NCBI GenBank assembly: GCA_015063855.1
Contig: SVTI01000013.1
Coordinates: forward strand, 1 to 37,632
Length of the DNA stretch: 37,632 bases
Direction: 5' to 3'
From: Oscillospiraceae bacterium
GTDB taxonomy: Bacteria > Bacillota > Clostridia > Oscillospirales > CAG-272
The translations under genes were made by a program, and so were the position numbers. Below are positions 23,882 through 31,270 of the stretch, piece by piece. Within the stretch, counting starts at the first letter, position 1, and the number at the start of each line of letters is the position of its first letter. A model generated the notes under the pieces. That model did no database searches. It was not told where the DNA came from and saw only the letters and a list, made by a program, of their open reading frames with translations.

Positions 23882-25000
23882 ATGAAGATAATTATCGGAA
23901 TTCTGTTAGTCTTTGCTGTAATTATCCCTATATTCACATATAGCTTTTCTTTGAACGCCGAGGCTTCACTTCCTGTTGTTTCAGCTGAAAGCTCTGTATT
24001 GATGCGCTCGGATAATTGTGAGGTTATATGGTCTAAGGGAAAGGATATGCCTTTACCCATGGCAAGTACGACCAAAATAATGACGGCCATAGTTACAATA
24101 GAGAATGCCGACATTGATAAGACTGTCAAAATACCTGCCAAAGCCTGCGGTATCGAGGGTTCAAGTGCATATCTCTACGAGGGCGAGGAGATGACACGGC
24201 GTGATCTTCTCTATGCCCTTATGCTTCAAAGCGCCAACGATGCTGCAGTTGCCCTTGCTATGACCGTGTCTGACTCGGTAGAAGACTTTGTTAAGCTGAT
24301 GAACGCGAAAGCGAAGGAGCTGGATCTTAAAAATACTCATTTTGCCAATCCTCACGGGCTTGATGCAGATGATCACTTTTCATCGGCATATGATCTTGGC
24401 GTGATAATGGCATATGCAATGCGTAACGAAACATTCCGTGAGATCACATCATCCTATAAGTATACAGCAGGCGAACATCTTTTTGTAAATCATAACAAGC
24501 TTTTAAAGAACTATGATGGATGTATAGGCGGTAAAACAGGGTTTACCAAGCGATGCGGCAGGTGTCTTGTAAGTGTGGCAGAGCGTGACGGTGTTGAGCT
24601 AATTTGCGTTACACTTAATGCTCCGAATGATTGGAAGGATCACAGCGATCTCTTTGATTACGGTTTTGATCAATATGAAAGGGTATTGCTTGTAGCACCG
24701 GCTCAATATTTTTACAGCATAAACGTTATTAACGGTACCGATAATACGGTGAATGCGGAGGCGGCACCTCTTTCTGTTATAATGAAGAAGGGAAGTGCCG
24801 AGCATTTAAAAGTGGTGTGTGAGCTTGACCGCTTCTACTATGCCGATATAACGTACGGAGAACTCTTAGGTCATCTTGTCTTTTATTCCGAGGGAAAAGA
24901 GATAGCAAGATCACAGATCACAGCGCAAAGCAGTATCAAGGAAATAAAGTATAAAAATTGGTGGCAGAAGCTTCTGTCATTGTTTATCAAGGATGTATAA
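23882..25000 (+). CDS. dacF: D-alanyl-D-alanine carboxypeptidase (penicillin-binding protein 5/DacF family)
   Basis: 372 aa. A signal peptide or N-terminal anchor (about 1-28) is followed by a peptidase S11 domain. The catalytic motifs are Ser62-x-x-Lys65 (STTK), Ser117-x-Asn119 (SAN) and Lys218-Thr-Gly (KTG). A C-terminal beta domain (about 270-350) precedes the end KNWWQKLLSLFIKDV, an amphipathic helix suited to membrane association. It trims the terminal D-Ala from peptidoglycan stem peptides at the outer face of the membrane. Position after ytfJ suggests a spore-cortex or sporulation role like DacF, but a vegetative PBP5 role cannot be excluded. The 62-nt upstream gap contains a CCTGTC/GACAGG inverted repeat but no promoter I can support. 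Confidence 0.92.
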   Translation: MKIIIGILLVFAVIIPIFTYSFSLNAEASLPVVSAESSVLMRSDNCEVIWSKGKDMPLPMASTTKIMTAIVTIENADIDKTVKIPAKACGIEGSSAYLYEGEEMTRRDLLYALMLQSANDAAVALAMTVSDSVEDFVKLMNAKAKELDLKNTHFANPHGLDADDHFSSAYDLGVIMAYAMRNETFREITSSYKYTAGEHLFVNHNKLLKNYDGCIGGKTGFTKRCGRCLVSVAERDGVELICVTLNAPNDWKDHSDLFDYGFDQYERVLLVAPAQYFYSINVINGTDNTVNAEAAPLSVIMKKGSAEHLKVVCELDRFYYADITYGELLGHLVFYSEGKEIARSQITAQSSIKEIKYKNWWQKLLSLFIKDV

Positions 25001-25009
25001 AGAGGAAAA

Positions 25010-25729
25010 ATGGAACCTATAAGACTTCAAAAGTTTGTGGCAGAATGCGGACTTATGTCCCGACGTGCCGCGGAAAAGGAAATATTAGCAGGTAATATTA
25101 CAGTTAACGGTGAATCCGTTGAGGTGGGTAGAGTTATAGATCCCGCCAGAGATAAGGTAAGATATAAGGGCAGACCTGTTGTAAAAAAGCGTAACAGTCA
25201 TAAGCTCTACCTTATGCTCAATAAACCCAGAGGCTATGTTACCACTATGTCGGATGATAAGGACAGAAGGTGTGTCGCCTCCCTTGTCGAGGACGTTGGG
25301 GAGAGAGTATATCCCGTTGGCAGACTTGACTATGAGAGCGAGGGTATGCTCATTATGACTAATGACGGCGACCTTGCAAACAAGCTTATGCACCCGAAGC
25401 ACCATATACCAAAGACCTATAATGTAAGAATCGAGGGGGACGTTACCAAGGCGCAGCTTAAGACCCTTAATTCCGAAATGGAGATAGACGGCTATACGAT
25501 CAAGCCCGTCGAGACCAAGGTGCTTCGTGCCAAAAACGGTTATACCATGCTTGAGATGATACTTACCGAGGGCAGAAATCGTCAGATAAGAAAGATGTGT
25601 GAGCAGGTAGGTCTTGAAATTACCATATTACGCCGTGTTGCAGTCGGTGAAATTGAAATGACAGATCTTCGTGCAGGTAAGTGGCGTTGGCTTACCAAGG
25701 AAGAAATAGAATATCTTATTAAGTATTAA
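25010..25729 (+). CDS. rRNA pseudouridine synthase, RsuA/RluB family
   Basis: 239 aa. An N-terminal S4 RNA-binding domain (LQKFVAECGLMSRRAAEKEILAGNITVNG, about 5-34) precedes the catalytic domain. The latter shows the KPRGYVTT strand and the active-site GRLDYESEG with Asp107. The C-terminal EGRNRQIRKMCEQVGLEI and LRRVAVGEIEM segments are diagnostic of the RsuA/RluB/E/F family. It isomerises a uridine of rRNA, most likely 23S as in RluB (the Firmicute homologue in this neighbourhood), although 16S cannot be ruled out. The AGAGGAAAA site precedes the ATG, 9 nt after dacF. The gene order scpA-scpB-...-rluB is widespread in Firmicutes. Confidence 0.93.
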   Translation: MEPIRLQKFVAECGLMSRRAAEKEILAGNITVNGESVEVGRVIDPARDKVRYKGRPVVKKRNSHKLYLMLNKPRGYVTTMSDDKDRRCVASLVEDVGERVYPVGRLDYESEGMLIMTNDGDLANKLMHPKHHIPKTYNVRIEGDVTKAQLKTLNSEMEIDGYTIKPVETKVLRAKNGYTMLEMILTEGRNRQIRKMCEQVGLEITILRRVAVGEIEMTDLRAGKWRWLTKEEIEYLIKY

Positions 25730-25741
25730 GGAAGTAGAACA

Positions 25742-26140
25742 ATGTTAGAGGTTTACCCTATTCAGGACAAAAAAGAGCAGGAAAGAATGTGCGGTCTGTG
25801 CGGTATAGAGTATAAGGTTGACCGTATGGCTTATTCAGGTTACGTAAAAGGCGAGCTTGTCGGAGTGTTGCAATTTGGTATACACGGTGATGCGGGCTAT
25901 ATCTATGACCTTGAGAACGTAAAGGGAACGGAGAATACCGATGCGCTCTTTGTTATGGGCAGAGCTGCACTTAATTTTATCGATCTCTGCAACGTAAAGA
26001 AGGCGTATTTTAAGGGATATACCGAGGGCAGAGAGGATCTTGTTAAATTCATAGGCTTTTCCGAAACAGAAAATGGAGATTGGTTTATGGATCTGACAGG
26101 ATTTTTTGAGGGCGGAAGCTGTCAGTGTGAAAAGAAATAA
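25742..26140 (+). CDS. Unrecognised small protein, possibly GNAT-like
   Basis: 132 aa. I do not recognise a named family with certainty. The order of elements resembles a shortened GNAT acetyltransferase fold: an N-terminal CGLCGIEYK segment, a strand pair GYVKGELVGVLQFGIHG, a strand with YIYDLENVKG, a helix around VMGRAALNFIDLC, then VKKAYFKGY and a C-terminal strand ENGDWFMDL. The acetyl-CoA P-loop (R/QxxGxG/A) is not evident, so catalysis is doubtful. Cysteines at the N-terminus (CGLC) and C-terminus (CQC) could bind metal. It lies 12 nt after the rluB-like gene with an AAGGAAG site and ends the operon before a terminator. Confidence 0.7.
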   Translation: MLEVYPIQDKKEQERMCGLCGIEYKVDRMAYSGYVKGELVGVLQFGIHGDAGYIYDLENVKGTENTDALFVMGRAALNFIDLCNVKKAYFKGYTEGREDLVKFIGFSETENGDWFMDLTGFFEGGSCQCEKK

Positions 26141-26141
26141 T

Positions 26142-26169
26142 AAAAACTCCGCCAACTTGCGGAGTTTTT
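26142..26169. terminator. Terminator closing the lon-to-25742 operon
   Basis: An 11-bp stem AAAAACTCCGC / GCGGAGTTTTT around a CAACTT loop, bidirectional. It is shared with the convergent zinc-ribbon gene. Confidence 0.9.
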
Positions 26170-26202
26170 GAATTATGAAATTGAGTTTATCTTATGCTGT
26201 TA

Positions 26203-26874
26203 TTAAATACCGAGGATCATTCGTTTTTTGATGTGGAACTCTTCTTCGGTTATGATACCTGCATTAAGTAAGGCTTTTAATTGCTGTAGCTCCTTGACAT
26301 ATTCAAGCTCATCGGAAGGATCAATATCGATGTTATCGTTTTTATCGGATGTATAATATAAGTCATCAGGCTCATCCTCTAAGTTAGCTATAGCCTCTTT
26401 AATAAGTCTGACCCATTCCTTTCCGTGGTATACAAGAAAATAATGATTTTCAGTTTCAGTCTTGATTTCAATATCTTGTGAAATAAGAAAATTGAATCTG
26501 ACTCGTGCATTAGTTACAGATCTCAGAGGAATGCATGCCTCCTGACGTCCGACATTAAAATGATGTGCGCTGAAAAGAAGACTCTTATTAGTAAGAAGAA
26601 GCTTGCCCCCTGCATTAGTGAGTGTACTGGAATAACTTGCCGTTCCGAGAGAAATAGGCTTCTCCCCTTTACCGAGAAGTCTGCCGTAGACATATATTCC
26701 GGGATATTTACCGTTGTCGGTTTTCGGCTTTTTCGGAAGCTCGATCTTTATATCACTGAAATTTTTATAACCCTGCTTACTTTGAAAAATATAACTTCCG
26801 CAATATTCGCATTGATATTTTGAGGGATTATAATTTGCTCCGCAATTCGGGCATTCAAGTGCTACCAAACCCAT
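26203..26874 (-). CDS. Zinc-ribbon protein with PH/GRAM-like middle and C-terminal SHOCT domain
   Basis: 223 aa. The N-terminal zinc ribbon has CPNC (residues 9-12) and CEYC (about 22-25). The middle (about 65-160) contains beta-rich segments such as GGKLLLTNKSLLFSAHHFN and SQDIEIKTETENHYFLVYHG, in the pattern of a bacterial PH/GRAM-like domain. The last 30 residues (ELQQLKALLNAGIITEEEFHIKKRMIL) are a clear SHOCT helix-turn-helix module. Such proteins are thought to be membrane- or polymer-associated, but no function is assigned. It is monocistronic with its own promoter and an AGGAGAA site. It sits between the housekeeping operon and spo0A. Confidence 0.82.
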   Translation of the reverse strand: MGLVALECPNCGANYNPSKYQCEYCGSYIFQSKQGYKNFSDIKIELPKKPKTDNGKYPGIYVYGRLLGKGEKPISLGTASYSSTLTNAGGKLLLTNKSLLFSAHHFNVGRQEACIPLRSVTNARVRFNFLISQDIEIKTETENHYFLVYHGKEWVRLIKEAIANLEDEPDDLYYTSDKNDNIDIDPSDELEYVKELQQLKALLNAGIITEEEFHIKKRMILGI

Positions 26875-26917
26875 TGTATTTTCTCCTATGCTTTAAATTG
26901 ATTGTATTTCTGTAGTA

Positions 26918-26946
26918 ATTGTATCATGCATTAACATTAAAATCAA
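26918..26946 (-). promoter_or_regulatory. Promoter of the zinc-ribbon/SHOCT gene
   Basis: Minus strand: -35 TTGATT (26941-26946), 17-bp spacer, -10 TACAAT (26918-26923) with an upstream TG. Confidence 0.7.
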
Positions 26947-27049
26947 TAAGCTCTTTGCTATATTTGCTTAAAAGAGTTATATTTGTTCAATTTTATAGCC
27001 TTTAATATGCTATTTGTGCAAAATGCCAAAAAACGGTACAAGAAATTTG

Positions 27050-27131
27050 TTACCATTTTTCACCATTTACCACTTGCATAAATTACCAGAATATGGTATT
27101 ATATTAGAGGAAAGTTACCAATTACTGGTAA
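27050..27131. promoter_or_regulatory. Cluster of TTACCA elements at the spo0A promoter, two as inverted repeats
   Basis: Two inverted repeats share arms and spacing: TACCA-5 nt-TGGTA (27084-27098), lying between the spo0A -35 and -10, and TTACCA-5 nt-TGGTAA (27115-27131), lying downstream of the expected start. Their centres are 32 bp apart, about three helical turns. Direct half-sites TTACCA (27050-27055), TCACCA (27060-27065) and TTACCA (27067-27072) precede them. This is an operator arrangement for an unidentified dimeric regulator that would block transcription. The rest of the 288-bp gap holds the two promoters and nothing else I can support. Confidence 0.75.
27074..27102 (+). promoter_or_regulatory. 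Promoter of spo0A
   Basis: -35 TTGCAT (27074-27079), 17-bp spacer, -10 TATTAT (27097-27102). One TACCA inverted repeat fills the spacer. I see no TGTCGAA-type 0A box. Confidence 0.7.
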
Positions 27132-27162
27132 TATGTAAAAATACTAAACGGAGTGTGTAAAA

Positions 27163-27945
27163 ATGGAGCATAATGTAAAAATTCTTATTGCGGACGAAAA
27201 TGCGGAATTCAGAAAAAGCTGCCGAGACAATCTGTCAGGCTTTGGTTACAGAAATATCGAGGAAGCGTGTAACGGGGAGGACACCATGTTCAAGATAGAA
27301 CAGATGCATCCCGACATAGTTTTAATTGATATCTGGATGAGTAAGATAGAACCGGTAACCATTATCAAGAACGTTCAACGAATGAGCTTTGGCAATGATA
27401 ACCCACCTTCCTTTATTGTCTGCTCGGTACTCAATAACCAGAATATTTTCAGAGAGCTGCTTGAAGCGGGGGCAGAGCATTGTATACTTAAGCCGATCGA
27501 TTATAATAATCTCAGCGAAAGATTACGTCGTCTCTATGACGCCCGTACCCTTGATAACAGATATACAGGTTCAAATCCTGTTAATACCTCAAGCGATCTC
27601 GAGGCTCAGGTAACAAGAATCATTCATCAGATAGGAGTTCCTGCCCATATCAAGGGTTATCAGTATCTTCGTACCGCCATATTGATGGCTGTGGATGACA
27701 GCGATATAATTAATTCGGTTACCAAGATTCTTTATCCTTCTGTGGCAAAGAAATATGCCACTACCTCCTCAAGAGTGGAAAGGGCAATACGTCATGCTAT
27801 CGAGGTCGCATGGGACAGAGGTGATATAGACACTCTCAATTCCTATTTTGGCTATACGATACATAACAGCAGAGGTAAGCCTACTAACAGCGAATTTATC
27901 GCAATGATCGCCGATAATATCAGGTTGAGTAATAAAATATCGTAA
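27163..27945 (+). CDS. spo0A: Sporulation master regulator Spo0A
   Basis: 260 aa, normal length. The N-terminal receiver domain has the acidic pair Asp11-Glu12, phosphoacceptor Asp56 (LID56IWM), Ser88 at the switch position and Lys110 (LKP). The C-terminal Spo0A effector domain is unmistakable: [43 protein letters not shown] (recognition helix) and the terminal [14 protein letters not shown]. When phosphorylated it activates sporulation genes. Oddities: the segment after Asp56 reads MSKIEP, lacking the Pro and Asp-Gly of the usual MPxxDG loop, and spoIVB is not upstream. A GGAGTG site lies 7 nt before the ATG. It is monocistronic and flanked by an unusual operator-like repeat cluster. Confidence 0.97.
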   Translation: MEHNVKILIADENAEFRKSCRDNLSGFGYRNIEEACNGEDTMFKIEQMHPDIVLIDIWMSKIEPVTIIKNVQRMSFGNDNPPSFIVCSVLNNQNIFRELLEAGAEHCILKPIDYNNLSERLRRLYDARTLDNRYTGSNPVNTSSDLEAQVTRIIHQIGVPAHIKGYQYLRTAILMAVDDSDIINSVTKILYPSVAKKYATTSSRVERAIRHAIEVAWDRGDIDTLNSYFGYTIHNSRGKPTNSEFIAMIADNIRLSNKIS

Positions 27946-27948
27946 TAA

Positions 27949-27980
27949 AAATGGATGAGGCAAAAATGCTTCATCCATTT
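27949..27980. terminator. Bidirectional terminator between spo0A and the SMI1/KNR4 gene
   Basis: A 14-bp stem with one G-U pair (AAATGGATGAGGCA / TGCTTCATCCATTT) around an AAAA loop. It overlaps the stop of the convergent gene. The T tract after it is short. Confidence 0.75.
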
Positions 27981-28465
27981 ATTAGTTCGCTCCATAGTGG
28001 AATATAAGGTATTTTATTATTTACGCTGATATACTCTCTTATGAATTCATTATATAAATATTCTCTCAGATTTTTACCGTACCATATCGTATCTGCACCA
28101 ACCGTTGAAAAAACAGGAGGATCGGGATGGTCTGTTATTGGCATATATCTGTGAGAATATATCGGTATAAGCTTCGGTGCATTTTTGGCATTACGAAAAG
28201 CTTCACAGTATGTTATATCCTGTGAGAGCCATTTGTAAGGTAAATACATTTTTTCTTTGATATTAGCTATATTTTCCTCGGAAAAATCATTCCATTTTAC
28301 AAATGAGATTCCTACAGGTAACGCTTCTTTATAAAATCGTAAAAGAGAAGCAGGGAAGGATATATCATATACTTTCTCTATTTGCTCGAGTTCGGTTTCT
28401 GACAAACCATTTTCGAAAGAAACACCCTTTTCCTTCATTAAACCGATTATGTGCTCATAAGACAT
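27971..28465 (-). CDS. SMI1/KNR4 (SUKH) family protein, probable immunity-type
   Basis: 164 aa. The SUKH-type fold is suggested by the N-terminal helix LSETELEQIEKVYDISFPASLLRFYKEALPVG, the tryptophan strand FVKWNDFS, and the C-terminal PVFSTVGADTIWYGKNLREYLYNEF, characteristic of the SMI1/KNR4 superfamily. Many SUKH members are immunity proteins for polymorphic toxins or nuclease effectors (family knowledge). No toxin gene is adjacent here. It is the last gene of the minus-strand cluster. Its ATG overlaps the stop of the upstream ATPase gene by one base (TAATG), so translation is probably coupled. Confidence 0.82.
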   Translation of the reverse strand: MSYEHIIGLMKEKGVSFENGLSETELEQIEKVYDISFPASLLRFYKEALPVGISFVKWNDFSEENIANIKEKMYLPYKWLSQDITYCEAFRNAKNAPKLIPIYSHRYMPITDHPDPPVFSTVGADTIWYGKNLREYLYNEFIREYISVNNKIPYIPLWSELING

Positions 28466-29337
28466 TATTTAAAAAACTCCTCTCTATGCTCCTCGAAGAA
28501 GTCAAAATAACGTCTCACGTTATCAAGCTCAGTCCATTTTCTCGGTTGAATTGGATCGCTGTCGAGATCATATACCTTTGCACCCTTCATAGCAAGAAGA
28601 ACGGGAGAGTGGGTGGTGATGATCAATTGACAGTTGAAATGACGGGCTGAATCCTCCAAAAACTCCTTAAGCTTAAGCTGATATTCTACCGAAAGACTGT
28701 TTTCCGGCTCATCTAAAAGATAGAGAGCGTTGTTCTGAATGGTGTCGATGAAATACATCATGGCATTCTCGCCGTTGGAATGCATATCGATATTGTTGTT
28801 CATGTTTTCTCGAACATAAGAACTGGCACTTTGCTTTCCGCTTCTGATACGATGTGCCTTTTTCCATTCGTCAAATTCGTCAAGGGATTTAAGAGGAAAG
28901 GGTCTGTCTCTATCTGCTTTATAACCGATATATTCGTCTATATATTCGTTTCTTTTATTATCAACACCCCTGTTAATATTTCGAACGTCAAGTATGTAAT
29001 CGAAAACATCGTCGCTTGTCATTATGCGGCTCTCCATAGGGATACCCCTTGTTTGCATGGAACAACGCTCAACATAATCGGAAAAGAATGCGCTTGAATT
29101 AAAGGGCGCGTTCCTTCTTACCCTTGTTTTTTCCGCTATAACGTTTAAAAGAGTGGATTTGCCCGAGCCGTTACTGCCGTAAAATATGGTTATAGGCTCA
29201 AAGGTTAGGTCGATTCTGTCATCGTCGAATATCTTAAAGGGATATACCGTTGAATAGCAGGTCATCTTCAGATCTCGGACGAATACCATTTCTTTAAATT
29301 CGGATACTAAATTAAATCTTTCTAAATAGGGTCTCAT
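28465..29337 (-). CDS. ABC-type AAA ATPase, soluble
   Basis: 290 aa. A soluble ATPase of the AAA_21/AAA_23 type, related to RecF/OLD-like ABC ATPases. Walker A GSNGSGKST is at 54-62. The signature-like SNGE (in MHSNGENAM) is followed by Walker B LYLLDEPEN and the H-loop TTHSP. Between Walker A and the signature lies a charged insert (about 75-190). No nuclease (Toprim) domain follows, so it is not a complete OLD nuclease. ATPases of this form are widespread in Firmicutes and often uncharacterised; some relatives act in phage defence together with a partner gene. Here the adjacent genes are the SUKH protein (1-nt overlap) and an unknown protein 8 nt upstream. Confidence 0.85.
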   Translation of the reverse strand: MRPYLERFNLVSEFKEMVFVRDLKMTCYSTVYPFKIFDDDRIDLTFEPITIFYGSNGSGKSTLLNVIAEKTRVRRNAPFNSSAFFSDYVERCSMQTRGIPMESRIMTSDDVFDYILDVRNINRGVDNKRNEYIDEYIGYKADRDRPFPLKSLDEFDEWKKAHRIRSGKQSASSYVRENMNNNIDMHSNGENAMMYFIDTIQNNALYLLDEPENSLSVEYQLKLKEFLEDSARHFNCQLIITTHSPVLLAMKGAKVYDLDSDPIQPRKWTELDNVRRYFDFFEEHREEFFK

Positions 29338-29345
29338 TTTTTACC

Positions 29346-30011
29346 TCATATTATGGTTACTGCAGTAACTCCGTTTTTAAGTGTAACGATTGAGCAAACA
29401 GGGATATTGTTATCATAGGAGGATAAGAGAGAATCAAGCTTTTGAGATACATATCGGTTTGAATCAAATAGCTCGGGATGAATATTATACATTCCCTCCA
29501 TAAGTAAAGTCAGCATTTGGCTGACAGTAAAATCAGGTATTTCCACTGCATTGCGAAATTCCGATCTTTTATCTCTGTCGGGATAGAGAGAATTAATAAA
29601 TTCAATATCATTCTCTTCTAAAAATGATTTGGACTTTAAAATTGTATATTGCTTATTGGCTTTATAATTTCTTACATATTTTCGGGAGAGCTCAAGAATC
29701 TTTTGTTCTGTGTCATTTAGCTCCCGATTGCTTTTAGGAAACCAAACTGTATTTTTTAAGGTGTAGCCTTCTTCACCTAAAAGAGCGTGATAAACATATC
29801 TGATCTCATCATCGCTGTACGCAAAATCCGGGATCTCCAGAGTTACAAAATGTATTATCGTAACATAAGGCCTGTTATCAGGCAGCATATTTATTTTGGC
29901 TTCAACCATTTTTGAATGTATGCTTTGAAGCTCTGTCTTTAACCTATCACGAGTATATGCTCCGTCAAGATATTCTTTCAGGCAATCTGCAATCTGTTTT
30001 GTGATGTCCAT
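29346..30011 (-). CDS. Unrecognised protein
   Basis: 221 aa, no family recognised. An N-terminal helix (ITKQIADCLKEYLDGAYTRDRLKTEL) precedes a beta segment (RPYVTIIHFVTLEIPDFAYSDDEIRYVYHALLG) and a helical middle rich in Lys/Asn. The protein ends with strand-forming NIPVCSIVTLKNGVTAVTII. No membrane segment or signal peptide is seen. The ATG at 30011 is chosen because AGAGGA lies 7 nt upstream. An in-frame ATG at 30032 adds seven residues and overlaps the stop of the upstream remnant as ATGA, so coupling from that start is possible. The start of the ATPase gene follows 8 nt downstream; co-transcription is likely. Confidence 0.72.
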   Translation of the reverse strand: MDITKQIADCLKEYLDGAYTRDRLKTELQSIHSKMVEAKINMLPDNRPYVTIIHFVTLEIPDFAYSDDEIRYVYHALLGEEGYTLKNTVWFPKSNRELNDTEQKILELSRKYVRNYKANKQYTILKSKSFLEENDIEFINSLYPDRDKRSEFRNAVEIPDFTVSQMLTLLMEGMYNIHPELFDSNRYVSQKLDSLLSSYDNNIPVCSIVTLKNGVTAVTII

Positions 30012-30028
30012 ATTATGTCCTCTGTCTT

Positions 30029-30214
30029 TCATGTTTTCTTGTTATCATCATCTGCCGTTGACCAGATCTGGAGATCAAGCTTGCCTACATTCTCGCCCTT
30101 CCACATGGAAAAATGGCTGTGCGTAACGGCGATTTGATTATCTTGATGATGCTCATTTTCTGATACATTATTTCGGGAAGTGAATTTACGGTAACGTAAA
30201 ACTTCACACCCGAT
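30029..30214 (-). pseudogene. N-terminally truncated relative of the 32936-34150 protein
   Basis: An open frame of 61 codons with no usable start codon runs up to a TGA at 30029-30031. It contains HSHFSMWKGENVGKLDLQIW. The gene at 32936-34150 has HTHFSMWAENYSQPNDLIII at the matching place in its N-terminal domain, so both carry the same H-x-HFSMW module. Upstream, a GAGGAG motif (about 30230) sits right after the preceding gene but leads to no start in this frame: a TAA (30215-30217) interrupts. I read this as a decayed or partly deleted small gene, possibly an immunity-like protein. A sequencing error is possible but would have to fall in a short interval. Confidence 0.6.
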
Positions 30215-30236
30215 TTACGCCGTCGGGGGCTCCTCG

Positions 30237-31268
30237 CTAAATATGCCACTCCTGTCTGTCTTGAAACCAATATTCACTCATAAGCTTAATAAATTCGGGT
30301 GTAACGGGATATTTGTCATTTTCGGGTATAACAGAATCTATGCCGCAATGAGGGCAGAAGGCATCGTTGCTGTTAGGGAGATATTCATAGATCTCCTTTG
30401 GATCAAATATCCTTTCACAGTAGAAGCATCCGCATTTTTCAGCTTTAGAAAGAGCTTCTCTATTATTACTGCAAAGCTCGTGAGCTTCATATACATCATA
30501 AGGCATGCGAGGAATATTGTCAACACCCTTTTCAAGCACGTCGATTCTGTAATAGAGCCAATCGTGAGGTATATATTCGGGGAGCTGATTCTCTAAATTA
30601 CCCAAAAGCTCTGCAGCAGACTTATATCCCTTATCCATTATTTCCTTGATCATCGGGTCGTAATAATCGTCGGGGACAGAGATAATACTACCGTTTTTGA
30701 TTATACGAAGATTTGTGTTTTCCTGCTTTAATATCTGCCACAGATCCGAATAGGTATTAAGATCATAACGGGAAAATTCATCCATACACTCAACGTATGG
30801 CAGGCGTTGATCAGAATTCAAATTCGCCCAGCTTCTGTTTTCGTATCTGTTAAAAACAGGCTCATCGGGACAGTATACTATATATATTTTGGATTCAGAG
30901 TTCCTTGCAGTATAACAGAAATAGGCAAGACCGCATAGTGCGTGGGGCATATTACCCATCCATATACGTATATCCTCTCCCTTTTCCAATAGCTCTATGA
31001 CCTTTACCGTATCAGCCTCGGCTTTATCTATTCTTTGTCGAAAGGGGGTATACATATATTCATAATTGTCATGAAGCCTTTCATACATAAGCTCCCAAGC
31101 ATTATGCATTTTTGTAAGGTAACAAAATCTGTTATCGGTCCATTTGCCGCCTATAGGTCCGATGTTTTCACTCATACCGAAGCAGTATATGTCGTTTATT
31201 TTATCGGTCCTTTGACGAAGGCTTTCCATGCAACGCTTTGTCAAAGAGTCAAATACGATTTCGATCAT
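30237..31268 (-). CDS. DUF1835-like protein with C-terminal zinc-binding domain
   Basis: 343 aa. The N-terminal part opens MIEIVFDSLTKRCMESLRQR and continues with the helix-strand pattern of DUF1835-type proteins, including DIRIWMGNMPHALCGLAYFCY and KIYIVYCPDEPVF. The C-terminal 70 residues form a separate metal-binding unit: CGCFYCERIFDPKEIYEYL, then CPHCGIDSVIPE, then PEFIKLMSEYWF. This unit is seen as a free-standing small cytoplasmic protein in many Firmicutes, so the gene looks like a fusion. Function is unknown. It has an AAGGAGAG site. The stop of the upstream methyltransferase-like gene lies 2 nt before its start, and it is followed by the truncated remnant. Confidence 0.75.
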   Translation of the reverse strand: MIEIVFDSLTKRCMESLRQRTDKINDIYCFGMSENIGPIGGKWTDNRFCYLTKMHNAWELMYERLHDNYEYMYTPFRQRIDKAEADTVKVIELLEKGEDIRIWMGNMPHALCGLAYFCYTARNSESKIYIVYCPDEPVFNRYENRSWANLNSDQRLPYVECMDEFSRYDLNTYSDLWQILKQENTNLRIIKNGSIISVPDDYYDPMIKEIMDKGYKSAAELLGNLENQLPEYIPHDWLYYRIDVLEKGVDNIPRMPYDVYEAHELCSNNREALSKAEKCGCFYCERIFDPKEIYEYLPNSNDAFCPHCGIDSVIPENDKYPVTPEFIKLMSEYWFQDRQEWHI

Positions 31269-31270
31269 TG

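Noticed and set aside
26951-26977. CTCTTT...AAAGAG hairpin between the SHOCT gene and spo0A
   Set aside because: Short, AT-rich arms with a long loop and no T tract in a suitable position; probably chance.
30085-30270. A 61-codon minus-strand frame across the gap before 30011
   Set aside because: Starts inside the previous gene and has arbitrary composition; a neighbouring frame holds the HSHFSMW similarity and is the real remnant.
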